64,000 nt of DNA from Shewanella japonica (GTDB lineage: Bacteria; Pseudomonadota; Gammaproteobacteria; Enterobacterales; Shewanellaceae): positions 2,215,001-2,279,000 of the forward strand of contig NZ_CP020472.1 of the NCBI RefSeq assembly GCF_002075795.1, given 5' to 3'. The notes under the pieces were generated by a model. That model saw only the letters and a program-made list of their open reading frames with translations, was not told the origin of the DNA and searched no databases. The position numbers and the translations under genes are program-made. Below are positions 30,551 through 40,819 of this stretch, piece after piece. How positions within the stretch are numbered: the first letter of the stretch is position 1; each line of letters opens with the position of its first letter.

Positions 30551-31024
30551 TTGTCGAAATCAAATGACAAGCTCCATGTGCTAAGTGAATTAACTGATAT
30601 CAATAATGAACTTATTCCATTAAAGGAAATAGCCGACAGAGAACTTATTTCTATCTATGGGCTAACTGGGATGGTTTACAGGCCACACCAAGATGCCTAC
30701 ATGCAAGTATGTGTGAAGAAAGCAATAATATTAGCCTGTTTAAAAAGGCAAAATATTTTGCCACTATCGAAAGTAGAGCTTGTTAGTGCGGCTTTAGATA
30801 AGATACATTCGAGAGCAAAAAGTCGCGCTATCGTCGAATATCAAGGTGGTCATTATGAACGTAAATTTTTACCTTTAAAACTAAGTAAATCAGGAAAAAT
30901 TGTTCAAAAGTGGGCTAAGGTTTGGTTTTTACATCACACTAATGGAAAAATTGACTCGCAATGGGAAAGCCAAGTACGAGAGACTTGGCCGACATATTTT
31001 TTGATTAGAACAGTCGATTTATAA
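30551..31024 (+). CDS. Hypothetical protein of the nth island (157 aa)
   Basis: This 157-residue frame starts at TTG, preceded by an unusually good ribosome-binding site (GGGAGGA, 8 nt away), which supports it as a gene. The product is basic, mixed alpha/beta by eye, without signal peptide or membrane helix; landmarks are SRAKSRAIVEYQGGHYERKFLPLKL and a Trp-rich end. I recognise no family. It follows the oxygenase by 47 bp and is the last gene of the island. Confidence 0.6.
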   Translation: MSKSNDKLHVLSELTDINNELIPLKEIADRELISIYGLTGMVYRPHQDAYMQVCVKKAIILACLKRQNILPLSKVELVSAALDKIHSRAKSRAIVEYQGGHYERKFLPLKLSKSGKIVQKWAKVWFLHHTNGKIDSQWESQVRETWPTYFLIRTVDL

Positions 31025-31320
31025 CTAGATTACTTAATTGCCTTTGCTTTATGCAATCGAGCTTTAGCGTATTAAAAGACGATATAAAGTTTCCATATTT
31101 AGAATAACATTAGGTACATTTCTTCAACATGGCGCTAAACAGGTTTTCTGTGACATCTTTTTATAACCAGAAAGGTGTCGGTAAAGTGGTAAAAGTTTCC
31201 ATGCCAAATTAGTTGAATAAAACAGTCTCATATACGCGTTAGATGTACATCTAAAAAGAGCCATCTACGACGATTAAGCTCATAGTTAAGGTTAAAATAG
31301 AAGCGGAAAGCAGCCTATAT

Positions 31321-31953
31321 TTATTCGGTTTTATCTTTAAATTCACATAAATCTTCAATAATGCAACTGCCGCAGCGAGGTTTACGGGCGATACAGGTAT
31401 ATCTTCCATGTAAGATAAACCAATGATGCACATCAACTTTAAATTCAGCAGGTGTCACCTTAAGCATTTTTTCTTCTACTTGGTCGACATTTTTACCCAT
31501 TGCAAACTTAGTGCGGTTTGCCATTCTGAAAATATGGGTATCAACCGCGATAGTAGGCCAGCCAAAAGCAGTATTTAGTACAACATTAGCGGTTTTACGA
31601 CCGACACCTGGTAGTGCTTCTAATGCTTCACGGTTCTCTGGCACTTCACCGCCATGAAGGTTTATCAACATTTCACAGGCTTTAATGACATTAATTGCTT
31701 TATTATTATAAAGACCGATGGTTTTAATGTAGGTCTTTAATCCTTCAACGCCAAGGTCATAAATTTGTTGGGCTGTATTTGCAACGGGAAAGAGTTTATC
31801 AGTGGCTTTGTTAACACTGACATCCGTTGCTTGTGCCGACAAAGTTACAGCAACTAACAATTCAAATGGTGATGAAAAGTTGAGTTCTGTTTCCGGCTTA
31901 GGGTTGTTTGCCCGTAAGCGAGTTAAAATTTCATGGCGTTTTTGTTTGTTCAT
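31321..31953 (-). CDS. nth: Endonuclease III
   Basis: This 210-residue DNA glycosylase/AP lyase has the helix-hairpin-helix LPGVGRKTANVVL with the catalytic Lys, the catalytic Asp in VDTHIFRM, and the C-terminal [4Fe-4S] loop C-x6-C-x2-C-x5-C. It removes oxidised pyrimidines. It follows rsxE by 3 bp, the usual end of the rsx operon. Its 3' 234 bp are duplicated at 26191-26424, and the island begins right after its stop codon, so its last codons may have been brought in with the island. Confidence 0.97.
   Translation of the reverse strand: MNKQKRHEILTRLRANNPKPETELNFSSPFELLVAVTLSAQATDVSVNKATDKLFPVANTAQQIYDLGVEGLKTYIKTIGLYNNKAINVIKACEMLINLHGGEVPENREALEALPGVGRKTANVVLNTAFGWPTIAVDTHIFRMANRTKFAMGKNVDQVEEKMLKVTPAEFKVDVHHWFILHGRYTCIARKPRCGSCIIEDLCEFKDKTE
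31328..31561. repeat. Right direct repeat of the nth-flanked island (within intact nth)
   Basis: Partner of 26191-26424, same orientation, with four mismatches in 234 bp. It lies in the 3' end of the intact nth gene. Confidence 0.92.
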
Positions 31954-31956
31954 GAC

Positions 31957-32652
31957 TTAGCTAACCTTTGTTATCCGAGCACGTGCAATTGTCTCTGTTT
32001 CTTGTTGTGGTTTTCTATTTTCAATTTGCGCGTCTATGACATTTTTTAATGCAATCAATAATCCCATGGCGATAAATGCACCTGGTGGTAACATCGCCAA
32101 GAGGAAAGGGCTTTCGACATTAAATACTTGAATGGTTAATGAGCTAGCCCAATCGCCAAGTAAGAGTTCAGCACCATCAAATAATGTGCCTTGACCCAGT
32201 AGTTCCCGCATTCCACCTAGCACCACTAGAATACCTGTGAAACCCACACCCATCATGAGTCCGTCAAATGCTGCACTGGTCACATTATTACGTGAAGCAA
32301 ATGCTTCAGCACGGCCGATAATGACGCAGTTAGTGACAATCAGTGGCAAGAATATACCTAATGAAAGGTACAAACCATAGGCGTAAGCATTGATAAGTAA
32401 TTGCACGCAGGTGACGAGCGCTGCAATGATCATAACAAATACCGGTATACGAATTTCTTTTGGTACATAGTCCCTTACTAACGAGACTAAGATGTTAGAG
32501 CCCACTAATACCAATAGCGTCGCTAAACCGAGTCCTAACGCATTTGTCACAGTGGCAGTGACTGCCAGCAGTGGACATAAGCCTAATAGTTGTACTAAAC
32601 CTGGGTTATTTTTCCATAAGCCTTGCCAAGCTATTTCACGATAATTAGTCAT
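31957..32652 (-). CDS. rsxE: Electron transport complex subunit RsxE
   Basis: The start at ATG 32652 ([27 protein letters not shown]) gives 231 residues, the usual RsxE length, and an 8-bp overlap with rsxG. Six transmembrane helices are visible. RsxE and RsxA are the related membrane subunits that form the ion/electron channel of the Rsx (Rnf) complex. In gammaproteobacteria Rsx uses NADH to keep SoxR reduced; in other bacteria the homologue pumps sodium or protons. Confidence 0.97.
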   Translation of the reverse strand: MTNYREIAWQGLWKNNPGLVQLLGLCPLLAVTATVTNALGLGLATLLVLVGSNILVSLVRDYVPKEIRIPVFVMIIAALVTCVQLLINAYAYGLYLSLGIFLPLIVTNCVIIGRAEAFASRNNVTSAAFDGLMMGVGFTGILVVLGGMRELLGQGTLFDGAELLLGDWASSLTIQVFNVESPFLLAMLPPGAFIAMGLLIALKNVIDAQIENRKPQQETETIARARITKVS

Positions 32653-33280
32653 GTTCACGTCCACAATGATTGACGGTTGATAACAACTCATCACGATGTT
32701 GTTCAACAAATTCAAGTGCTTTATTGATAGCGCCTACATAAGCACGAGGAGTAATTGTCGCACCTGTAAATTGGTCAATGTCGCCACCGTCTTTTTTAAC
32801 TGCCATTGGTTTGGAATTAGAGTCATAAGTCATACCGCTAAAACCAAGAACCCAATCAGATTTTCTAAGTTCAATTTTATCGCCAAGGCCTGGTGTTTCT
32901 TGATGAGTTAATGTACGAACACCCAGTAATTCGTTGTCATTACTGATACCAAGAATAATTTTTATATCCCCATTGTAGCCATCTGGAGCCACTGCTTCTA
33001 TGGCAAGAGCAACAGCTTGCTGATCCATTTTAGCGATATAAACGGGTAATGGCTCATCTGTGCCTAAATATTCAGCATTGGCCACTAGGATACAATCATC
33101 AGTAAGTTGATTGTTGTGCATTGAGTTAGGAATGATTTGCTCTAACACACTGACAAGTTGCTTGCGCTGTTGTTCGATAATCGTATCTTTAGTTAGAAAA
33201 TTAACCGACGCTACAAGGCCTGTACAACACAGCGCAAATAGCCCGAGTAATAATCCATTTTTAGAAATAATTTTTAACAT
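32645..33280 (-). CDS. rsxG: Electron transport complex subunit RsxG
   Basis: This 211-residue protein has one N-terminal transmembrane helix and a periplasmic FMN-binding domain. The flavinylation motif lies in [12 protein letters not shown] near residue 175, where a Thr carries FMN through a phosphoester bond. It is part of the Rsx/Rnf NADH-dependent electron transfer complex. It overlaps rsxE by 8 bp and follows rsxD closely. Confidence 0.97.
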   Translation of the reverse strand: MLKIISKNGLLLGLFALCCTGLVASVNFLTKDTIIEQQRKQLVSVLEQIIPNSMHNNQLTDDCILVANAEYLGTDEPLPVYIAKMDQQAVALAIEAVAPDGYNGDIKIILGISNDNELLGVRTLTHQETPGLGDKIELRKSDWVLGFSGMTYDSNSKPMAVKKDGGDIDQFTGATITPRAYVGAINKALEFVEQHRDELLSTVNHCGREHD

Positions 33281-33303
33281 TGATAATCCAGTTAGCTCGC
33301 AGG

Positions 33304-34353
33304 TTAATTACCCGCACGGTGGCCATATGAACGAGGACGAATGTAATAGTCAATAAATGGTGCGCACATGTTGGCCAATAATACGGCAAATGCTACGGCA
33401 TCAGGGTATCCACCATAAGTGCGTATCACAAAAATTAACACGCCAATTATTGCGCCGAACAGTAATCTGCCTTTTGGACTAGTTGCTGCTGTTACAGGAT
33501 CTGTAGCGATGAAAAATGCGCATAACATTGTGCCACCAGAAAACAAATGCAGAATCGGGCTTGCATGGGTGTCAGGGTTAAGTAAAAACGCAAAACCTGA
33601 ACAAATAAAAATACTGAGTAATATTGCACTACTGATATGCCAGCGAATGACCTTGAGCTTCAACATCACCAAGCCACCAAGAAGGTAAGCCATGTTTACC
33701 CAAAACCAGCCGATACCTGTCATACCGTCAAATACGTTACGCTGCAGACTTTCTGTACTGGTCATTCCCATAGATAAATCTGTTTTAAACGTATCTAATG
33801 GCGTGGCCATCGTGTGTCCATCAACAGTGATTTTGAAGTAATCTAGACTCGCTGGGCTGATTTCAAAAATTTGGCTTAAAGCCGCTATTATTCCAACATG
33901 GTTGGCAGTCAGTTCTGCAGGTGCTACCCAATTGGTCATTTGCAGTGGAAATGAAACAAGCAGCAATACATAAGCAGCCATTGCTGGGTTGAAAATATTA
34001 TTGCCCAGTCCGCCATATAGATGTTTAACGATCACAATGGCAAATAAACAGCCAATCACGGTCATCCACCAAGGCGTTAGCGGAGGAATGGCAACAGCAA
34101 TAAGTAGTGCGGTAACTAGAGCGCTGTTATCTGATAACGCACTTTTTATCGACTTGTTTCTTAATTTCATCACAGCAGCTTCAGCAGATAATGAAACCAA
34201 TACGGCAATTAATATTTGCACCAAGGTGCCCATGCCAAAAAAGTAAACTTGCGCTGCAATACCTGGAATAAGGCATAGTGCGACTCTTTGCATCACCTTA
34301 TTGGTTTGCAAATTGGTACTCACATGGGGTGAAGAAGCAATTTTAAATGCCAT
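33304..34353 (-). CDS. rsxD: Electron transport complex subunit RsxD
   Basis: This 349-residue integral membrane protein with about ten helices is related to NqrB. The segment [10 protein letters not shown] near residue 178 is the expected site of a covalently bound FMN on Thr. It passes electrons within the membrane part of the complex. It starts 2 bp after the rsxC stop. Confidence 0.97.
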   Translation of the reverse strand: MAFKIASSPHVSTNLQTNKVMQRVALCLIPGIAAQVYFFGMGTLVQILIAVLVSLSAEAAVMKLRNKSIKSALSDNSALVTALLIAVAIPPLTPWWMTVIGCLFAIVIVKHLYGGLGNNIFNPAMAAYVLLLVSFPLQMTNWVAPAELTANHVGIIAALSQIFEISPASLDYFKITVDGHTMATPLDTFKTDLSMGMTSTESLQRNVFDGMTGIGWFWVNMAYLLGGLVMLKLKVIRWHISSAILLSIFICSGFAFLLNPDTHASPILHLFSGGTMLCAFFIATDPVTAATSPKGRLLFGAIIGVLIFVIRTYGGYPDAVAFAVLLANMCAPFIDYYIRPRSYGHRAGN

Positions 34354-34355
34354 GT

Positions 34356-37019
34356 TTATTCCTTTTCACTGCTCTGTTGATTCGCTAATTTTTTCGCTTT
34401 AGCTTTGGCTACAGCAGCGGCGATTCTTGCTTTTTTTACCTCAGCAGCCGATTTTATTGGCTCAATTGAGGTTTGTTCTGCTTGGGTGTCGCTAATGTCG
34501 GTTTCAACTGCTTTTGCTTCACTTTGCAGTGGTTGAGTTGCGCCTAGTGCGAGCTTTTTCGCTTTTGCTTTAGCGACAGCAGCGGCAATTCTTGCTTTTT
34601 TCTCATCTGCAGGTGACAAAGTGGCTGTTTCAGTTACCGAATCTGATTGTGTTTCAGGCTTAACGGTAACGGGAGTGTCAATTACTTGTGTTTGAGCAAG
34701 GTGTTCATTATCTTGCTGCGGTTGACCAGCACTTTGACCAGCGCTTTGAGCGAGCTTTTTCGCTTTTGCTTTAGCGACAGCTGCGGCAATTTTTGCTTTT
34801 TTCTCATCAGCAGGAGATAAAGTGGCTGTTTCAGTTACCGAATCTGATTGTGTTTCAGGCTTAACGTCAACGGGTGTGTCAATTGCTTGTGTTTGAGCAA
34901 GGTGTTCATCATCTTGCTGCGGTTGACCAGCACTTTGACCAGCACTTTGACCAGCGCTTTGAGCGAGTTTTTTCGCTTTTGCTTTGGCGACAGCAGCGGC
35001 AATTTTTGCTTTTTTCTCATCAGCAGGAGATAACGACGCTTGTACTGACGACTGCTCGTTAACTGAAGACGACTCTATGGTTTGCTGTTTATCTTCTGAT
35101 TGATTTTCAGCTTGTTTAGCCAGTTTTTTAGCTTTTGCTCGTGCAACTGCAGCAGCTATCTGGGCTTTTTTATCATCAACAGGTACAGATTCATTAGTGT
35201 TATCGGGTACTTGCTCAGAAAGCTTATTATCACTCTGTTGCGCACGTTTTTTGGCTTTTGCTCGTGCAACTGCCGCAGCTATTTGTGCTTTCTTGTCATC
35301 AACAGGTGAAGCCTGTTCTGTTGTTTGATCTAACTGTGCTGATGGGTCCTGATCTGATGCTTGATTTTCTGCCTGTTGCGCGAGCTTTTTCGCTTTAGCA
35401 CGTGCAATGGCTGCGCTAACTGCTGATGACTTATCTGTGGAAGCGGCAGGTTTACTATCAGCTTGAGTGTTTTGTTCTGCCATTTTCTTTTTCGCAGCTA
35501 CTCTAGCCATTGCTTCAGCAACCGCGTTTTTCTTATCACTATTTTCCATCGCAGCTTTACGTTTTTCTGCGGCTAAGCGTGACTTTTCTTCCCGTGCACG
35601 TTTTTCATCTTCTAAACGCTGCAGTCTTGCCTCAAATCGGACTTTTGCTTGTTCTGCTTGTCTTTTTTCTTCTGCTTCGTTTTTAAGAGCAGATTTTGCA
35701 ATACGATAATATTCAACTAAGGGGATATCGCTTGGACAAACGTAACTGCAACAGCCGCATTCGATACAGTCTTTTAAATTAAAGCTGGCTGCTTTGTCAT
35801 ACTCTTCTGCTTTTGCATGCCAAAATAATTGCTGAGGCAATAATAGTGCAGGGCATGCAATCGCGCATTCTCCGCAGCGTATACACGCTTTTTCTTCAGC
35901 ATCAGGCGCTATTTCATTTTGACTTGGGGTCAATATACAGTTGGTGCCTTTTAGCACTGGTACATCAAAATCTGGTAGCGCGTAACCCATCATTGGGCCA
36001 CCAATAATCACTTTTTGTAAAGGTGCCTCATCAAAACCAACTTGTTCAAGTATATCTTTAACACTTGAACCTATGGGTAACCAGTAGTTACCTGGTGTTG
36101 AGACTTGTTCACCAGTTAAAGTCACTAGGCGCTCAATTAACGGTTTCCCATGTAGCACGGCATCTTGAATAGCGAAAGCCGTACCGACGTTATGAACAAC
36201 AATGCCTTGCTGAGCAGGAATGCTGCCAGTTGGTACTTCACGGCCAGTAATGATTTGTATAAGCTGTTTTTCGCCACCAGAAGGATACTTAGTAGGGATG
36301 ACTGTCACTTTGACAATCCCTTGTAATTCAGTAGCGTTATCAAGTGCACTACGCATTGCAGTGACAGCTTCTGGTTTATTATCTTCAATAGCAATAATAA
36401 TGCGCTGAGGAGAGAGCAAAGTATTAATGATGTTAATGCCTGAGAAGATCTCGGTAGCGTTTTCACGCATAATTACATCATCTGAGGTAATGTAAGGTTC
36501 GCATTCCACACCATTAATGATAACTAAATCGATTTCACTGGCTGGGTTTAATTTTATATGGCTAGGAAAACTTGCTCCCCCCATACCCGCTATGCCAGCT
36601 TGCTTGATTTTATCTAGAATTTGTTGATTAGATAAGGTTGCTAATTCACTGCTCTGATAATCAATGCTGTCGTCTTTACCATCGGCTTGTATCACACATG
36701 TCAATACGGGTAAGCCTGATGCATGATTACTTGGCTTTAACGCAATATCAGCAATAATGCCTGATGTTGGCGCATGCACTGGTAAGTACATAAAGCCTTC
36801 ACCTTCAGTCAGCATTTGGCCTTTTAATACTTTGTCGCCAACCTTTACTTGTAAGCGTGCGCTGTCACCCACTTGCGGGACAGGTACAGAATAATAACGC
36901 GATAACGGTAGTCGAGCGCTACTAACTTGATTGGAAACGCTTTTTAATTGTGGTGGATGGATCCCGCCTGGAGAGTGCCATAACGTCCCTTTATCAATTT
37001 GTTCTAATAAAGTTAGCAC
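34356..37019 (-). CDS. rsxC: Electron transport complex subunit RsxC with long Ala/Lys-rich repeat tail
   Basis: The first 445 or so residues are a standard RsxC: NADH/FMN-binding region ([16 protein letters not shown], and [16 protein letters not shown]) and two 4Fe-4S motifs ([12 protein letters not shown] and [12 protein letters not shown], about residues 377-430). RsxC is the NADH-oxidising cytoplasmic subunit. The remaining 440 residues are a charged coiled coil and then at least seven copies of a 20-24 residue module (KKAxIAAAVAxAKAKKLA), joined by acidic linkers, giving 887 residues in all. Such tails are known in gammaproteobacterial RsxC and vary in length. The start overlaps the rsxB stop by 7 bp. 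Confidence 0.97.
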   Translation of the reverse strand: MLTLLEQIDKGTLWHSPGGIHPPQLKSVSNQVSSARLPLSRYYSVPVPQVGDSARLQVKVGDKVLKGQMLTEGEGFMYLPVHAPTSGIIADIALKPSNHASGLPVLTCVIQADGKDDSIDYQSSELATLSNQQILDKIKQAGIAGMGGASFPSHIKLNPASEIDLVIINGVECEPYITSDDVIMRENATEIFSGINIINTLLSPQRIIIAIEDNKPEAVTAMRSALDNATELQGIVKVTVIPTKYPSGGEKQLIQIITGREVPTGSIPAQQGIVVHNVGTAFAIQDAVLHGKPLIERLVTLTGEQVSTPGNYWLPIGSSVKDILEQVGFDEAPLQKVIIGGPMMGYALPDFDVPVLKGTNCILTPSQNEIAPDAEEKACIRCGECAIACPALLLPQQLFWHAKAEEYDKAASFNLKDCIECGCCSYVCPSDIPLVEYYRIAKSALKNEAEEKRQAEQAKVRFEARLQRLEDEKRAREEKSRLAAEKRKAAMENSDKKNAVAEAMARVAAKKKMAEQNTQADSKPAASTDKSSAVSAAIARAKAKKLAQQAENQASDQDPSAQLDQTTEQASPVDDKKAQIAAAVARAKAKKRAQQSDNKLSEQVPDNTNESVPVDDKKAQIAAAVARAKAKKLAKQAENQSEDKQQTIESSSVNEQSSVQASLSPADEKKAKIAAAVAKAKAKKLAQSAGQSAGQSAGQPQQDDEHLAQTQAIDTPVDVKPETQSDSVTETATLSPADEKKAKIAAAVAKAKAKKLAQSAGQSAGQPQQDNEHLAQTQVIDTPVTVKPETQSDSVTETATLSPADEKKARIAAAVAKAKAKKLALGATQPLQSEAKAVETDISDTQAEQTSIEPIKSAAEVKKARIAAAVAKAKAKKLANQQSSEKE
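34380..35460. repeat. Coding repeats in the 3' half of rsxC
   Basis: At least seven degenerate units of 60-200 bp encode the Ala/Lys-rich module. The two copies near 34570-34790 and 34790-34990 are nearly identical over long stretches, including the SAGQ linkers, which are themselves repeated two to three times. Recent duplication or contraction is likely. Confidence 0.85.
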
Positions 37020-37612
37020 TGAGATTCCTCTTTTACTTCACGGTTAGGCGATTGAACACCTTCTACAATGGTTACTGGGATACGGCTTAACTTCCAATCC
37101 CAATTTTTAAGGTTTTGTTCAACAGGTATCATGTCAATGCAATCTACCGGGCAGGGCTCGACACACAAATCACAGCCTGTACAGTCTTTAGCGATAACGG
37201 TATGCATTAACTTACCAGCGCCTAATATGGCATCCACTGGACAGGCTTGAATACACTTAGTGCAACCAATACATTCGTCTTCGCGAATAAAGGCGACCTT
37301 TTTAATATTTTCTTGAGCGACTTCATTTAACGGCTCAGGATCAACGCCCATCAAACTGGCAATTTTTTCCATTGTCGCAGTGCCGCCTGGTGGGCATTTA
37401 TTGACATTATCACCATTGGCAATTGCTTCTGCGTATGGGCGACAGCCAGGGTAGCCACATTGGCCACATTGTGTTTGCGGTAGCAGCGCTTCAACTTGTT
37501 CAACAATGGGGTTGCCTTCAACTTTAAACTTGATGGAGGCGTAACCTAAAATGAGTCCGAATATGAGTGCTAATACGGTGAGCACGATAACTGCGATTAC
37601 AATACTAGACAT
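37013..37612 (-). CDS. rsxB: Electron transport complex subunit RsxB
   Basis: This 199-residue iron-sulfur protein has an N-terminal membrane anchor (about residues 4-26), the Cys cluster [16 protein letters not shown] (about 49-64) and two ferredoxin-type motifs [12 protein letters not shown] and [12 protein letters not shown]. It relays electrons from RsxC toward the membrane subunits. It overlaps rsxC by 7 bp and follows rsxA by 2 bp. Confidence 0.97.
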   Translation of the reverse strand: MSSIVIAVIVLTVLALIFGLILGYASIKFKVEGNPIVEQVEALLPQTQCGQCGYPGCRPYAEAIANGDNVNKCPPGGTATMEKIASLMGVDPEPLNEVAQENIKKVAFIREDECIGCTKCIQACPVDAILGAGKLMHTVIAKDCTGCDLCVEPCPVDCIDMIPVEQNLKNWDWKLSRIPVTIVEGVQSPNREVKEESQC

Positions 37613-37614
37613 GA

Positions 37615-38193
37615 TTATTTAACCAGCCCCGCAAATCCCATGAAGGCAAGAGACATTAAACCCGCTGTGATCATGGCGATAGCGCCGCCTTTGAAAGGTA
37701 GAGGGACATCTGCTGCAGCAAGACGTTCTCTCATGGCTGAAAATAAAACAAGCACTAATGAAAAACCAATAGCGGCGCCAAAGCCATAAACTGCAGATTG
37801 AATAAAGTTATGATCTTCATTGACGTTCAATAGGGCAACACCTAATACAGCACAATTGGTTGTGATAAGTGGCAGGTAAATACCTAAAGCTCGATGTAAT
37901 GATGCACTGGTTTTTTGAACCATCATCTCAGTAAACTGCACGACGACAGCAATAACCAAGATAAAGCTCATGGTTCTTAGATAGTTGAGGTCGAAAGGCT
38001 TTAATAAGAACTCATTGGTTAAAAAGCTGAGAATACTAGCTAGGGTCAACACAAACGTTGTCGCCATGGACATACCAATGGCTGAGGCGAGCTTGCTTGA
38101 TACTCCCATAAAAGGGCACAAACCAAGGAATTTTACTAACACAAAGTTATTGACTAACACGGTGCCAATTAACAGTAAGAGATAGTCTGTCAT
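37615..38193 (-). CDS. rsxA: Electron transport complex subunit RsxA
   Basis: This 192-residue, six-helix membrane protein starts [30 protein letters not shown], the conserved RsxA/RnfA N-terminus, and is homologous to RsxE. It is the first gene of the rsxABCDGE-nth operon; the promoter must lie in 38194-38320. Confidence 0.97.
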   Translation of the reverse strand: MTDYLLLLIGTVLVNNFVLVKFLGLCPFMGVSSKLASAIGMSMATTFVLTLASILSFLTNEFLLKPFDLNYLRTMSFILVIAVVVQFTEMMVQKTSASLHRALGIYLPLITTNCAVLGVALLNVNEDHNFIQSAVYGFGAAIGFSLVLVLFSAMRERLAAADVPLPFKGGAIAMITAGLMSLAFMGFAGLVK

Positions 38194-38258
38194 TACTACA
38201 CTTTTTAATTCAGATATTAGTTGTATTATCTAAGGTTTAGGCTTGAGAAACAACGGAT

Positions 38259-38289
38259 AAAAAAAAGGGTTATGTAAATATTAACCCTA
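38259..38289 (-). terminator. Rho-independent terminator after the LapD-like gene
   Basis: On the minus strand AGGGTTA and TAACCCT form a 7-bp stem around a 9-nt loop, followed by a run of T residues. It separates the LapD-like gene from rsxA. Confidence 0.85.
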
Positions 38290-38318
38290 ATTTGTAAGAT
38301 TGGACTGACATTGGTCGA

Positions 38319-40220
38319 TTATTTATCTGTTTTAGCGATAATTTCTGGCCTAGCAATATAATAACCTTGTAATCCGTCGACTAACATTTTTTCTAATGTG
38401 AGTTTCTCATCTTGTTTTTCAACGCCTGTGGCTATGACTTTAATCCCAATTCTGCGTGAAATATCAACGATCATTCTGACAAAGAATTTGTTGTTATTAT
38501 CTTGATCAATGTTTTCGCTGTAACTGCTGTCTAATTTAATGACATCTGGTTTTACTTCGCGGAAAAATTTAAACGAAGAAAAGCCTAATCCGAAATGTTG
38601 AATGGCCACTTTTGCGCCCACTTTATGCATTTCGTTGACGAAACGGCGACTGGCAGTGACATTTTTTTGCATGCCAGATTCATTAAGCTCAAATACGATT
38701 CTTGCTGAGGTAGAGCGGTGACTCGACAATATATCGCGTAACCATGACACAAACACTTCCTGTAAGGCTGATGAGGCACTGATGTTAATACCGAAGTTAC
38801 CCGTTAGGCTTGGGTTTGAATTTAATAGTTGTAGCGTGTGCACCACAATCATTTTATCTAAATCCACATTTAGCCCATGACGTTCTGACATGGCAATGAC
38901 ACTGGCTGTGGGCAAGTTTGAACCTTCACTATTATAAAAACGGGCAAATAACTCTCGATAAACATCCACTTGATTGTTACAAGGTAAAATAGGCTGCTGG
39001 AAAAACTTGATGCCCTTACGATTAATTAATTCATTAATGGTTACTTTCCAGTGATCGTCGCCCAATTGCTGATTACCAGAAAACTTCTCGAGTATATGGT
39101 AACGATTAGGCCCTGATGTTTGAGCAATGCTGACTGCTGTATCTGCAAGTGTCAGCAGGGCATGAGAGTCACAGTTTTGTTCAAACGGCACCATTCCGCT
39201 ATGGGCGATGCTATCGGTATCAACCGTTTGAGCATATTCATCCAGGTAACGTTTTAAACTGACTAAAAACTGTTCACCTTCTTTGACGGTAATATCGTTG
39301 ATAAATAGCGCAAAATCACTGCTCGATACTCGATAATATTCATTGACCCCAGTTTTGGCTGCTGCTTGTCGTATGCACGTGGCAATTTTACTTAGATAAT
39401 CATCGCCAGCTTCACGGCCATGAAGTTGATTAATACTTGATAATTCGGCGGCTTTAATAATGCAAAGCACTCCAAATTGTTGTTTATCTGAATCAGTAAT
39501 CGTTTTTAAATAATCATTAAATCGACGACGAGTAGAGAAGCCAGTTACAGGATCTTGATAAGCGGCTTTGGTTAATAAGTCGTTTTCTTTATGGAAGTTA
39601 CCAATACTGGTTTTTAGTTCAATTCGGCTTTTCTCAAGAGCAACGCCAATGGGTTTTAATGAACCACGTAAGCGTGAGGTCTCAACAGCCTGAAAAGACA
39701 GGTTGGGGATATTATCTACGTAATCACAAATGTATTTTATGCCACGGCGATGAATGGCCATAAGTATTGCAAAGCTAATCATTATCAACAAGTAAGCAAC
39801 AATTGTTAAGGTTGCTGCTTTTTCAAGGTTGACAAAACTTGCAGAAATCACCGAACTTGTACTCAGTCTGACTTGTAGTCGGCCTTGTGAGAATGCTTTT
39901 GTATGGCCAAGCTCAATTTTAAAAATGGTATCTTCAAAATTGCCTTCAGTTTTAGCGAGTAAACCAAACGTGAAGTTCTTATCACTGTCACTTTCATGTA
40001 TGTATTGAAAGAATTGAAAAGTAAACTGTTGAGAAAGTAATTCATATAGTGATTTGCCGTCACCTGTCCAATCAGACATTTGATTAACATATTCAGCGTA
40101 CTTTTCAGTCGCTATAGAACCTTGGCGCTGCATTTCTTTATTTTCTAGATCGTAAATCCGATAAAGTAATAATCCGAAAATGACAAATAAAACTAATTGG
40201 AAAGATTTTGATAAACCCAT
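38319..40220 (-). CDS. LapD/CsrD-like protein with degenerate GGDEF and EAL domains
   Basis: This 633-residue protein has an N-terminal transmembrane helix, a periplasmic region (about residues 30-125), a second helix (about 133-155), a HAMP-like linker, a GGDEF domain (about 210-370) and an EAL domain (about 380-625). The cyclase motif is SSSDF instead of GGDEF. In the EAL domain the key Asp pair (usual DDFGTG) is QHFGLG and the usual EGVE is TGVE, so both activities are probably lost. This fits c-di-GMP receptors such as LapD or RNA-turnover factors such as CsrD/MshH; no LapG gene is adjacent. It is a single-gene unit upstream of rsxA, ending in a terminator. Confidence 0.85.
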   Translation of the reverse strand: MGLSKSFQLVLFVIFGLLLYRIYDLENKEMQRQGSIATEKYAEYVNQMSDWTGDGKSLYELLSQQFTFQFFQYIHESDSDKNFTFGLLAKTEGNFEDTIFKIELGHTKAFSQGRLQVRLSTSSVISASFVNLEKAATLTIVAYLLIMISFAILMAIHRRGIKYICDYVDNIPNLSFQAVETSRLRGSLKPIGVALEKSRIELKTSIGNFHKENDLLTKAAYQDPVTGFSTRRRFNDYLKTITDSDKQQFGVLCIIKAAELSSINQLHGREAGDDYLSKIATCIRQAAAKTGVNEYYRVSSSDFALFINDITVKEGEQFLVSLKRYLDEYAQTVDTDSIAHSGMVPFEQNCDSHALLTLADTAVSIAQTSGPNRYHILEKFSGNQQLGDDHWKVTINELINRKGIKFFQQPILPCNNQVDVYRELFARFYNSEGSNLPTASVIAMSERHGLNVDLDKMIVVHTLQLLNSNPSLTGNFGINISASSALQEVFVSWLRDILSSHRSTSARIVFELNESGMQKNVTASRRFVNEMHKVGAKVAIQHFGLGFSSFKFFREVKPDVIKLDSSYSENIDQDNNNKFFVRMIVDISRRIGIKVIATGVEKQDEKLTLEKMLVDGLQGYYIARPEIIAKTDK

Positions 40221-40406
40221 GAATAGTCCATTTCCTATAATACACAGTTGTCTTCATTCAATTTTGGTATAGCGGAAAAATAAAAAGCTACAACAAATAA
40301 AGGAGTTAACGAATAGAATTGTAGTGTAATTTACAAAAAAATATAAGGGAATTAAAAAAAGATAGTAATAGGAGGAAGGTAGTAATTTTAACGATTGAAT
40401 TCTTCT

Positions 40407-40482
40407 TGGCTCCCCAGACTGGACTCGAACCAGTGACATACGGATTAACAGTCCGCCGTTCTACCAACTGAACTACAGGGGA
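40407..40482 (-). tRNA. tRNA-Asn (GTT), copy 1
   Basis: A 76-nt cloverleaf including an encoded CCA end. The anticodon loop CTGTTAA gives anticodon GTT. D, anticodon and T stems pair fully; the acceptor stem has one U6-U67 mismatch, shared by all five copies. Confidence 0.97.
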
Positions 40483-40502
40483 ATTGAAGAATATATAAGA
40501 AT

Positions 40503-40578
40503 TGGCTCCCCAGACTGGACTCGAACCAGTGACATACGGATTAACAGTCCGCCGTTCTACCAACTGAACTACAGGGGA
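40503..40578 (-). tRNA. tRNA-Asn (GTT), copy 2
   Basis: Identical to copy 1 and separated from it by 20 bp. Part of a five-copy minus-strand array that is probably one transcript. Confidence 0.97.
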
Positions 40579-40605
40579 ATCGCTATTTCTTAATTGTGTT
40601 TTAAT

Positions 40606-40681
40606 TGGCTCCCCAGACTGGACTCGAACCAGTGACATACGGATTAACAGTCCGCCGTTCTACCAACTGAACTACAGGGGA
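40606..40681 (-). tRNA. tRNA-Asn (GTT), copy 3
   Basis: Identical to copy 1, including encoded CCA and the U6-U67 mismatch; 27 bp from copy 2. Confidence 0.97.
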
Positions 40682-40704
40682 ATCGATTAAAACTAAGATA
40701 AAAT

Positions 40705-40780
40705 TGGCTCCCCAGACTGGACTCGAACCAGTGACATACGGATTAACAGTCCGCCGTTCTACCAACTGAACTACAGGGGA
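40705..40780 (-). tRNA. tRNA-Asn (GTT), copy 4
   Basis: Identical to copy 1; 23 bp from copy 3. Confidence 0.97.
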
Positions 40781-40819
40781 ATCGCATTTTATCTTTATTT
40801 TCAACAAACTAAACTAAAT

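Larger units (their letters stand above)
26425..31327. mobile_element. Small genomic island inserted at the 3' end of nth
   Basis: The segment lies between the two direct copies of the nth 3' end and contains five plus-strand genes unrelated to the flanking core genes. The intact nth has its 5' part on the right, so the island sits where elements that regenerate a gene's 3' end would sit. No integrase or transposase frame is visible inside, so the means of arrival is unclear: homologous recombination, a lost integrase, or a helper in trans. Confidence 0.7.

Noticed and set aside
40254..40807. Overlapping frames with repeated VQLVERRTVNPYVTGSSPVWGA peptides
   Set aside because: These are translations of the tRNA-Asn array and not proteins.
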